8,469 nucleotides of DNA from Thermoprotei archaeon (GTDB lineage: Archaea > Thermoproteota > Thermoprotei_A > Sulfolobales > Ignisphaeraceae). The stretch lies in the NCBI GenBank assembly GCA_003661905.1, contig QMXA01000025.1, positions 1 to 8,469 on the forward strand, written 5' to 3'. The notes under the pieces were generated by a model. It searched no databases, was not told the origin of the DNA, and worked only from the letters and a program-made list of their open reading frames with translations. Positions 1 to 5,537 of this stretch are shown here, piece by piece. Each line of letters begins with the position of its first letter. Within the stretch, counting starts at the first letter, position 1. The translations under genes were made by a program, and so were the position numbers.

Positions 1-1
1 A

Positions 2-76
2 CAATTTATATATGATCTCTTTACACTCAATGAATCAGATAAAGCTCAGCAAAGAAGTATAGAGATTCATTATTAG
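2..76 (+). CDS. Possible 3' tail of an upstream gene (left end cut off)
   Basis: Frame 2 is open from the left edge for 24 codons and closes with TAG at 74-76. It reads QFIYDLFTLN followed by ESDKAQQRSIEIHY. The composition is reasonable for the end of a soluble protein, with mixed charged residues and ordinary codons. Frame 3 is also open, to about position 62, and 24 codons is too short to judge coding by eye. No family can be named. This is a weak call; sequence to the left of the window would settle it. Confidence 0.25.
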   Translation, partial: QFIYDLFTLNESDKAQQRSIEIHY

Positions 77-87
77 CTTAATTCTCG

Positions 88-129
88 TAATCTTCACTAT
101 CAGTGATTCCTAGTAACGTTCTAAGATTA
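88..129. repeat. Nested inverted repeat upstream of the Cas4 gene
   Basis: TAATCTT (88-94) pairs with AAGATTA (123-129). Inside lies a second perfect arm pair, TCACT (94-98) and AGTGA (102-106), around a three-base loop; the two share base 94. It sits between the possible upstream gene tail and the Cas4 start. It could be an RNA hairpin at the end of the upstream transcript or a protein site, but in AT-rich DNA short arms like these can arise by chance. Confidence 0.3.
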
Positions 130-196
130 ACCGATGCATCATTAAAACAATTGTTTCATATACCTCACTTGCCTTAATTTTTGTTGGGTAGTAGTA

Positions 197-799
197 TTGA
201 TTATTGAACTTCTATACAAGTTGAGAAGAGAAGAGTTTTTGAAACATAGACGTGAGGCTAATGTTTATTGGGTTAGTGATCTAGTTAAATGCCCCATTAA
301 GAGAGAATTCGAAATTAAATATCCTGAAATAGCTTTATCAAGCATATATAGTCCATATTATATACTTGGTGATTTAATTCATAAGGGATTAGAAAGTGTA
401 ATTTCCGAAAAATTGAATGCTCGAGTTGAAGTTGAGAAATCTATAAATGTTCAACTAAGTAATGGTATGGAAGTAATTGTTAAAGGTAGAATAGACAGCA
501 TTATTACAACTGAAAGAGGTGAAAATATAGGGATTGAAATAAAAAGCGCCAGAGCAGATATAGGAATACCTCAGCAACATCACATAGATCAAGTAAGAAT
601 CTACAATTGGCTATTTGATTTAACGAAATCAATACTCATATACATAACATTTAACAGAGTAACAGAATACGAGGTAGTAGAAAAAGCTTCAACAGAAGAA
701 GTAATATACAGAATCGAAGATAAAAAAGCACCTAGATATTCATGGGAATGCGGTTACTGTTCATATGCTATACTGTGTCCTTACAAAATAGCGAAATAA
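197..799 (+). CDS. cas4: Cas4-family RecB-like Fe-S exonuclease, complete, not beside a CRISPR locus
   Basis: A 200-residue protein with the full set of Cas4 landmarks. An N-terminal cysteine (C32 in DLVKCP) and a C-terminal cluster C185-x2-C188-x5-C194 are the four ligands expected for a [4Fe-4S] cluster. The PD-(D/E)xK RecB nuclease core lies between them: H62 (GDLIHKG), D100 (GRIDS), E114-x-K116 (GIEIKS) and the Q132-x3-Y136 helix. Cas4 proteins are DNA exonucleases that help trim and select prespacers with Cas1-Cas2; the family also occurs alone in archaea, where its role is less clear. No cas1, cas2, effector gene or repeat array lies in this window, so a role in adaptation here is inference. 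The start is TTG at 197: the frame is open back to 146 but holds no ATG, GTG or other TTG there, and starting at the next internal ATG would remove C32 and H62. There is no convincing ribosome binding site, so the transcript may be leaderless. All catalytic and cluster residues are present, so the protein should be active. Confidence 0.85.
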   Translation: MIIELLYKLRREEFLKHRREANVYWVSDLVKCPIKREFEIKYPEIALSSIYSPYYILGDLIHKGLESVISEKLNARVEVEKSINVQLSNGMEVIVKGRIDSIITTERGENIGIEIKSARADIGIPQQHHIDQVRIYNWLFDLTKSILIYITFNRVTEYEVVEKASTEEVIYRIEDKKAPRYSWECGYCSYAILCPYKIAK

Positions 800-997
800 G
801 AGAAGGTAAACACCAATAGATTTATTCCTTCATTATAAAGAAGTATGGAGGATATGTATTCATTCAATAGTTAATAGATAATTTATTATATTAAACCCCT
901 CGCCCTTCCTCCATTTACCATTCCTTTAAAATCACGTCTAGGAATCGTAAAGACTACTTATGAGTATAGAAAGTTGTATTCCTCACTATTCATAAAT

Positions 998-1083
998 AGC
1001 GTAGCGGTTTGAATGTGCAGTTCAAAGCTAAGGGCTAAGGATATTTATAAAGGAACAGTTTAATTCTGATTAATAGCTACGCT
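998..1083. repeat. 8-bp inverted repeat enclosing the putative ABC promoter region
   Basis: AGCGTAGC (998-1005) is the exact reverse complement of GCTACGCT (1076-1083). With five G/C pairs in eight it stands out in this AT-rich stretch. The 70 bases between hold the shorter 6-7-6 inverted repeat and the TATA box. It could form an 86-base RNA stem if transcribed through, or it could act as paired protein sites on DNA. A tRNA was considered and does not fit. Confidence 0.35.
1008..1050 (+). promoter_or_regulatory. Candidate promoter with operator-like repeats for the ABC operon
   Basis: ATATTTATAA at 1041-1050 is a good archaeal TATA box. It is directly preceded by two perfect head-to-tail copies of GCTAAGG (1027-1033 and 1034-1040), occupying the place of the BRE. 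Just upstream TTTGAA (1008-1013) and TTCAAA (1021-1026) form a perfect inverted repeat with a 7-base spacer. A start about 25 bases below the TATA box would be near 1070-1075 and give the ABC gene a leader of about 170 bases, which would be long for an archaeon. A weaker TATA-like sequence near 1200-1206 would give a short leader instead. Confidence 0.4.
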
Positions 1084-1158
1084 CTGTACTGAAGAAGGGT
1101 GTTGAAGTATGATCATATATGCCTAAGGACTTCATAGGTAGTTAGTATTTCAATGACT

Positions 1159-1206
1159 AATTAATGAACTCTAGAGTGCATAAAACTCTGAATTTCCTCA
1201 TTAATT
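1159..1206. repeat. Nested hairpin immediately upstream of the ABC ATPase gene
   Basis: AATTAATGA (1159-1167) is the reverse complement of TCATTAATT (1198-1206), a 9-bp outer stem. Inside, AGAGT (1173-1177) and ACTCT (1185-1189) close a 7-base loop. A separate 10-bp palindrome ACTCTAGAGT (1168-1177) overlaps the inner stem and would compete with it. The element ends 28 bases before the ribosome binding site of the ABC gene, so it could be a leader RNA structure or an operator. Confidence 0.35.
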
Positions 1207-1245
1207 CACATATTCTCTATGTTCATTCCATAAGAGGTATGCGTT

Positions 1246-2283
1246 ATGGGATTAGCTATAGAGGCAAGGAATTTAGTGAAGAAGTATGTAAGCTATGAGC
1301 GAAGGGGGTTCTTAAGGCGTAGGAAGCTTATAGTAGAAGCTTTAAGGGGAGTTTCATTTAGTGTTAAGAAAGGTGAAGTTTTCGGATTACTAGGTCCTAA
1401 TGGTGCTGGGAAAACAACTACCATTAAAATCATAGCAACATTACTCATACCTGATGGAGGCTATGCTAAGGTCTTAGGTCATGATGTTGTTGAAGAAGCT
1501 GAGAAAGTTAGAGAAGTTATTGGTGTAGCACTTAGTGTTGAGAAGGGGTTTTTCTGGGCATTAACCGGCCGTGAAAATTTAAAGTACTTCGGAATGTTAA
1601 GGGGTTTGAAAGATCATGAACTTGAACAACGTATGGAATACGTGATTAGACTTGTAGGACTTGATGAATTAAATGCAGCTGATAAACCCTATGAGGAGTA
1701 TTCTCTTGGTATGAGGGCTAGGCTTAGTTTAGCTCGTGCATTATTACCAAATCCACCAATACTACTACTAGACGAACCAACTGTTGGTTTGGACCCACCA
1801 AGTGCTAGGACGATAAGAAATTTATTGGTAGATCTAGCACATAAAGAAAACAAAACAGTTATGGTTACAACTCATAACATGTTTGAAGCTGAAATGATAT
1901 GTGATAGAGTAGCCATAATTAATGAAGGAAAAATAATAGCCATAGGAAGAGTTCCAGATCTCAAGAGAATGGTATCGAACAGAGTTGCTATTGAATTAAT
2001 ATTCTCAACACCATCTACATCTCTCAATACTATTGAAGAGAAAGTAAGTAGATATCTTTCGATAAGTGAAATAAATGTAGAACCACTCAAAGAAGGCAAA
2101 GCGAAGATTAGAATAATTGGTAAACCTGGTGAGGAAGAAATAATTGCTTCAAAAGTTATAGAAATTCTTTACTCAATGAATGTCAAAGTGCATCATGTTC
2201 ATGTTCAGGAACCAACACTCGAGGATGTATTTATACTCATGACTAAGAAAGGTGGGGAAAAGTGGGTACGAGTGTTTGGATGA
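1246..2283 (+). CDS. ABC-2 type exporter, ATP-binding subunit
   Basis: A 345-residue ATPase that would power the two permeases encoded next. The nucleotide-binding domain (about 4-240) has Walker A GPNGAGKTT (50-58), signature YSLGMRARL (152-160), Walker B ILLLDEPT (172-179), D-loop GLDP (181-184) and switch histidine H210 (TTH). The last 100 residues form the regulatory extension of DrrA/CcmA-like ATPases, ending in the typical EPTLEDVFILMT (322-333). Two points differ from the common pattern: no glutamine is present where the Q-loop should be (VIGVALSVEKGFFWALTGREN, about 91-111), and the signature reads SLG rather than SGG. The ATG at 1246 is supported by GAGGT at 1234-1238, and this start gives a family-like N-terminus. 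The gene overlaps the next by 22 bases, so the three genes form one operon. The family exports drugs, lipids, polysaccharides or peptides; the substrate here cannot be told. The nearest homologues would be annotated as daunorubicin-resistance or multidrug ATPases. Confidence 0.93.
   Translation: MGLAIEARNLVKKYVSYERRGFLRRRKLIVEALRGVSFSVKKGEVFGLLGPNGAGKTTTIKIIATLLIPDGGYAKVLGHDVVEEAEKVREVIGVALSVEKGFFWALTGRENLKYFGMLRGLKDHELEQRMEYVIRLVGLDELNAADKPYEEYSLGMRARLSLARALLPNPPILLLDEPTVGLDPPSARTIRNLLVDLAHKENKTVMVTTHNMFEAEMICDRVAIINEGKIIAIGRVPDLKRMVSNRVAIELIFSTPSTSLNTIEEKVSRYLSISEINVEPLKEGKAKIRIIGKPGEEEIIASKVIEILYSMNVKVHHVHVQEPTLEDVFILMTKKGGEKWVRVFG
2250..2254 (+). promoter_or_regulatory. Ribosome binding site that fixes the GTG start of the first permease
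   Basis: AGGTG lies seven bases before GTG 2262, inside the end of the ATPase gene. The ATGA overlap at 2280 would also be a possible start, but it has no binding site at a useful distance. The 6-7 base spacing matches the other genes of this operon, so GTG 2262 is preferred. Confidence 0.6.
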
Positions 2284-3074
2284 TTCTAAGAGCGAATTTC
2301 TATTCATTAGTTTGTTGGTACAAGAACAATAAGTGGTTATTAGTCTCAATAGTCATATGGCCATACCTCATGTCATTTGTAATATTAGCTATGGGGGTGT
2401 TGTATGGAAGCTTAGAGTCATTTAAAGAGAGACTTAGCATAGCTAATCCAGTTCTCTATGTATTAACAACGAGTGCTATTGCTATGTCTAGTGTAGGGAT
2501 AATTGATGCTGTTGCTAATTTTACTATTTATCACAGATGGATAGGTACATTGCCATATCTAGTAATGACACCTACAAAGACCTATAAAGTACTTCTATTC
2601 TCATCAATACCGGAATCTATGATTAACATAACACTAAGTGTGGTTGCTATTATCCCTGCAGTAGCTTACTTTGAAGGGCTCTTGGGCGTTGCTAAAGTAA
2701 CTATGGTATTGCTAATTGTATATATTGGAATGATGCCTCTATTAGGTCTTTCAATACTGATAGCTTCATTTACATTAGGTATTAAAGGGGAGGAAGATGT
2801 AGCTAGTAGTCTTACTCCTTTCATTCTTCTGGTTTCCGGAGTTTTCTATCCGATAGAGATTCTTCCTAGAATACTGCAATATGTATCAACAATTATGCCT
2901 ACAAGATATGTCATCGAGGTAGCTAGAATTCTAGCTACCTATGCAATTCCAGAAGCTAAATTGCTCTTTGCACTCCTTTACTTACTTGCTATCTTAACCA
3001 TAGGTTATAACTCCATCTCAGCACTTACTCTAAGATCTATTGAGAAATGGGCTAAGAAAAGAGGTGGTATTTAA
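2262..3074 (+). CDS. ABC-2 type exporter, first permease subunit
   Basis: A 270-residue membrane protein of the ABC-2 family, with about six hydrophobic segments near residues 26-48, 67-88, 108-134, 144-171, 182-200 and 234-252. After the second segment it carries GTLPYLVMTPTK (95-106), matching the usual cytoplasmic 'GTLE-L-TP' coupling helix region. Near the C-terminus VSGVFYPIEILPRIL (191-205) and PTRYVIEVAR (213-222) match the 'SG-FFP---LP' and 'P--h--e--R' hallmarks of the family. It should pair with the next permease and the ATPase upstream to form the exporter in the cytoplasmic membrane. It starts with GTG inside the ATPase gene and its stop overlaps the next start as TAATG, so translation is coupled. 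The start could instead be the ATG at 2280, six codons later. Family membership is clear; substrate unknown. Confidence 0.88.
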   Translation: MGTSVWMILRANFYSLVCWYKNNKWLLVSIVIWPYLMSFVILAMGVLYGSLESFKERLSIANPVLYVLTTSAIAMSSVGIIDAVANFTIYHRWIGTLPYLVMTPTKTYKVLLFSSIPESMINITLSVVAIIPAVAYFEGLLGVAKVTMVLLIVYIGMMPLLGLSILIASFTLGIKGEEDVASSLTPFILLVSGVFYPIEILPRILQYVSTIMPTRYVIEVARILATYAIPEAKLLFALLYLLAILTIGYNSISALTLRSIEKWAKKRGGI

Positions 3075-3883
3075 TGAAGGCATCAGTAGTTTTAAAGATA
3101 AGAGCTATTCTTTGGCTTCATGCTCTTAGATTTCTCAGATATAAACTTTCCCTCACCAACTATGTAATTACCATTATTTTATGGTATGCTATATTTGTCT
3201 TAGGAGCTTTAATGTTCATACCACGAGAGCAATTGCCGCAAATAGCTCCATTAACATTTTGGGGCTTGGTTATGTGGAATATAATAAGTAATTCTGTTTG
3301 GTTAATAGGTGGCTGGACATGGTTCTTTGTATCTCAGGGATTTGTAGAAGAGCATATATTATTAAATACAAAACCATCATTAGTCCTTATCGGTAGAGCT
3401 TTCACGGGGTTACTAGTATCTACAATTGCAACAATCCTAGTGATGATAGTTTTCATAGGTATAGTCGGTAAGGCGATTGTAGAAATACACAACTCAGTAC
3501 TAATAGTTATTGGATTAGTAGAGATAGTAATAATGGCTATATGCTATGGTCTTTTCCTAGCAGCTTTATCATTCATAGTCAGAGTACCTGGTACACTACT
3601 TGATGTAGCTAATTTCATGGTATTCATAGTTGGAGGTATAGGAGTACCAATACATAGACTTCCTAACGTATTGAAATACGTAGCAATAATTATTCCATAC
3701 TCACACGCAGCTGAAATTGTGAGATGGGGTATAGCAAATGTAGAGCCCTACCTAGGAACTAACTTAGAACTTCTAATATCAGCAGTAATAACACTATCAA
3801 TGCTCATTACCTCTATATATGTATTCGAGGTCGTTGAAAATCATGTTAAAAGATATGGTGTAAGAGCTATAGGACGTATGTAG
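3074..3883 (+). CDS. ABC-2 type exporter, second permease subunit
   Basis: A 269-residue membrane protein with about six hydrophobic segments near residues 27-49, 59-85, 104-131, 141-168, 178-195 and 231-251. It lacks the clear 'GTLE' motif of its partner; the equivalent stretch is GFVEEHILLNTKPS (89-102). It keeps the family's late pattern GGIGVPIHRLPNVLKYV (187-203) followed by PYSHAAEIVRWG (208-219). The two permeases are clearly different in sequence, so the exporter is most likely a heterodimer in the membrane with a homodimer of the ATPase. The ATG at 3074 overlaps the previous stop by one base and is preceded by GAGGTGG at 3061-3067. It ends the operon: the next gene has its own promoter after about 110 bases. 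Confidence 0.85.
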   Translation: MKASVVLKIRAILWLHALRFLRYKLSLTNYVITIILWYAIFVLGALMFIPREQLPQIAPLTFWGLVMWNIISNSVWLIGGWTWFFVSQGFVEEHILLNTKPSLVLIGRAFTGLLVSTIATILVMIVFIGIVGKAIVEIHNSVLIVIGLVEIVIMAICYGLFLAALSFIVRVPGTLLDVANFMVFIVGGIGVPIHRLPNVLKYVAIIIPYSHAAEIVRWGIANVEPYLGTNLELLISAVITLSMLITSIYVFEVVENHVKRYGVRAIGRM

Positions 3884-3944
3884 TCATTAATTGATATTCG
3901 CTAAATGCATTCAACTCAATAAAATTATTCACAGCTTAAGACTG

Positions 3945-3960
3945 GGGAAAGATTTAATAA
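3945..3960 (+). promoter_or_regulatory. Promoter of the beta-propeller gene
   Basis: GGGAAAG followed by ATTTAATAA (3952-3960) is a good BRE plus TATA pair for an archaeal promoter. Transcription would begin near 3980-3985, leaving a leader of about 12-17 bases that still includes the AGGTG at 3986-3990. This suggests the propeller gene is transcribed separately from the ABC operon. Confidence 0.6.
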
Positions 3961-3985
3961 ATAATATCCCTAAATTATGCATAAA

Positions 3986-3990
3986 AGGTG
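3986..3990 (+). promoter_or_regulatory. Ribosome binding site favouring a TTG start at 3997
   Basis: AGGTG is six bases before TTG 3997, the same spacing as in the ABC operon. The in-frame GTG at 3988 is part of this site itself and has no binding site of its own upstream, so it is a poorer start. Confidence 0.5.
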
Positions 3991-3996
3991 TCATTA

Positions 3997-5415
3997 TTGG
4001 AGAATTTTAGAGTAGGATTAATGTTAATTCTTACAATTCCAATTATGCTCATATTAATGAGTAGTATAATTACACTAGGAGAAGCCCCATTACTATGGAC
4101 GAAACCTATTCAAGTATTTGATGTTGCTATATCAGCTGATGGCTCATATGTCATTGTTGGTACTCCTAACAATATAACACTATATGATAAATATGGAAAT
4201 GTTATATGGAGCTATCCAGAAAATAACTCATTAATATTCACTGCTGTAGATATATCAAGCAGTGGTAATGAAGTTGTTGGAGCATTATACAATCCTAATA
4301 CTAGAAATCACATGATATGCTTCTGGAAGAATGCTAAGACTCTTTCAGGATACCCGGAACCATCATGGATTAGCACTGCTCTTAGTGATGGTATAGGTAA
4401 TAGAGCATTAGCTATATCTGGTGATGGAAACCACGTTGTAGCTGCAGGTTCAGGACTGCTTTACTGGAATAATACAAAGACTCTAGTAGGTACTAACATA
4501 GTGCCTATATGGAATTACATAGTAGATGATGAAATAGATTTCATTGCTGTAGATATATCCTATAATGGAGAAAGAGTTATTGCTGTAGCTCATAGTCCTG
4601 GAAGCACAGCAGGCTATGCTTTATTCTGGGATTCTGCACATCAACACACAGGATTCACTAGCCCAACACAAACAATTACTAGATTTCCCAGTGGACCTGT
4701 AGAATTTTCTAGGATAGTTATGAAGGATTGTGCTATTTCCGGTGATGGAGCGTATTTTGTAATAGCATATTATAGATATACATATTTGTTAATAGCATCA
4801 ACAGATGCAATAGGAGAAAGAAGTAGTGTTGTAGAGTTCTTTAGTACAGATTCCCTTCCTGATTCTCTATGGCTTAATACAACTCTAGATGCTGAAGTCG
4901 AAGGTGTTGATGTGTGCGGAAACGGTAACGTAGTTGTATCCATATATAACACAGTTGAACCTTCGTTCATACTTAGTCCTTACGCATTGATGTATTTCAA
5001 CAATGCTAAAGCTCTAAGTGGTGATGTTAGTGCTAGCTGGGTTTATCAGAACTTCCCCACAGATTCTAATGATCTAAGAGATGTTGAAGCTGATTACACT
5101 GGTTCCCACATAATTGTAGGAGCCTATGGTTATGAAAAGAATGACTATGTATACTTCTTTAATGAATACGGCGAGTTATTATGGCAATACAGCGAACCCG
5201 GTAAACCAATGGGAGAAGTAGTTGATATATCAAGTAATGGTCTCTACACAGTCTCTGGTGGGCCAGAATTTGATAGCGTATACTTCTTCGGCCCAATAAT
5301 AGGTGGTGAATTCAATATTCCAAATCCTGAGAAGAATGTCAATACTCCAATAATGATAATAATAACGATTGCATTACTAGTTTCAGCAATAGCCTTAGCT
5401 AGTAAAGTAAAATAA
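3997..5415 (+). CDS. Membrane-anchored surface protein with an eight-repeat beta-propeller
   Basis: A 472-residue protein from TTG 3997 (three residues longer if GTG 3988 is used). It has an N-terminal hydrophobic segment after a short charged start (about 8-27), acting as signal or anchor. About 420 residues of repeats follow, then a C-terminal membrane segment (about 450-467) ending in SKVK. This predicts a domain outside the cell held to the membrane. Eight repeats share a core like VAISADGSYVIVG, near residues 40, 82, 136, 183, 243, 302, 361 and 406, each followed by a strand with aromatic residues; this resembles WD40-, PQQ- or YVTN-type propellers. Four blades carry a further motif, W/F-x-N/S-A/T-K/H-x-L/H-x-G (110-118, 157-165, 211-219, 334-342). 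The first and seventh end in LYDKYGNVIWSY and FFNEYGELLWQY. A few N-x-S/T sites (N59, N76, N158, N294) are available for glycosylation. No catalytic motif is seen. It could be a surface binding, adhesion or assembly protein, and a link to the ABC exporter upstream is only suggested by position. Confidence 0.75.
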   Translation: MENFRVGLMLILTIPIMLILMSSIITLGEAPLLWTKPIQVFDVAISADGSYVIVGTPNNITLYDKYGNVIWSYPENNSLIFTAVDISSSGNEVVGALYNPNTRNHMICFWKNAKTLSGYPEPSWISTALSDGIGNRALAISGDGNHVVAAGSGLLYWNNTKTLVGTNIVPIWNYIVDDEIDFIAVDISYNGERVIAVAHSPGSTAGYALFWDSAHQHTGFTSPTQTITRFPSGPVEFSRIVMKDCAISGDGAYFVIAYYRYTYLLIASTDAIGERSSVVEFFSTDSLPDSLWLNTTLDAEVEGVDVCGNGNVVVSIYNTVEPSFILSPYALMYFNNAKALSGDVSASWVYQNFPTDSNDLRDVEADYTGSHIIVGAYGYEKNDYVYFFNEYGELLWQYSEPGKPMGEVVDISSNGLYTVSGGPEFDSVYFFGPIIGGEFNIPNPEKNVNTPIMIIITIALLVSAIALASKVK

Positions 5416-5435
5416 TACCATTTTTAATTACATAG

Positions 5436-5481
5436 TTCTTAACTACAACCGTCAATTAAGAATATTAAAAACGCTTTTTAA
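5436..5481. terminator. Inverted repeats and T-runs between convergent genes, likely terminator for both
   Basis: TTCTTAA (5436-5442) pairs with TTAAGAA (5456-5462) around 13 bases. Next to it TTAAAAA-CGC-TTTTTAA (5465-5481) is symmetric and presents a run of five T on each strand. A further TTTTT at 5421-5425 directly follows the propeller gene's stop. Archaeal termination depends mainly on T-runs in the non-template strand, so this 122-base gap can stop transcription from both sides. Confidence 0.5.
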
Positions 5482-5537
5482 CATATGAGAAATCTAGGTA
5501 AAGCTAAGATAATCTATAATTCTCCACAATCATGTCC

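Larger units (their letters stand above)
800..1245. other. 446-base non-coding region between the Cas4 gene and the ABC operon
   Basis: No open frame longer than a dozen codons with a plausible start is seen on either strand. The region contains an isolated C-rich tract (896-912, all pyrimidine except G902), an 8-bp GC-containing inverted repeat spanning 998-1083, a 6-7-6 inverted repeat and tandem 7-mers next to a TATA box (1008-1050), a 10-bp palindrome TATGATCATA (1108-1117), and a nested hairpin just before the ABC gene (1159-1206). No tRNA fits: there is no T-loop consensus or anticodon arm. It may hold a long regulated leader for the ABC operon or an unrecognised small RNA. Confidence 0.5.

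Noticed and set aside
29..71. 8-bp inverted repeat AATGAATC / GATTCATT.
   Set aside because: Arms are 27 bases apart, no position links it to a gene start, and such arms are expected by chance in AT-rich DNA.
60..145. C/D-box guide RNA on the minus strand (ATGATGC and CTGA-like boxes).
   Set aside because: The C box has a mismatch and the spacing between boxes is far longer than the roughly 12-base guides of archaeal C/D RNAs.
998..1083. tRNA-like outline: 8-bp end stem, internal hairpin with 7-base loop, 86 bases total.
   Set aside because: No TTC-x-A T-loop next to the 3' strand, no D-loop GG pattern, and no credible anticodon arm; kept only as an inverted repeat.
1100..1136. Tiny leader ORF starting TTG after GGGTG (about 11 codons) ahead of the ABC operon.
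   Set aside because: Too short to support, with no amino-acid run suggesting attenuation.
1..1245. CRISPR array near the Cas4 gene.
   Set aside because: No regularly spaced direct repeat of 20 or more bases is present on either side of the gene.
1872..2099. Minus-strand open frame inside the ATPase gene.
   Set aside because: Lies wholly opposite a well-supported gene, has no motif or start signal, and reads as a by-product of the coding strand.
3074..5415. Propeller protein as the substrate-binding part of the ABC transporter.
   Set aside because: ABC-2 exporters do not need a binding protein, the fold is unlike known binding proteins, and the gene has its own promoter; only adjacency supports it.
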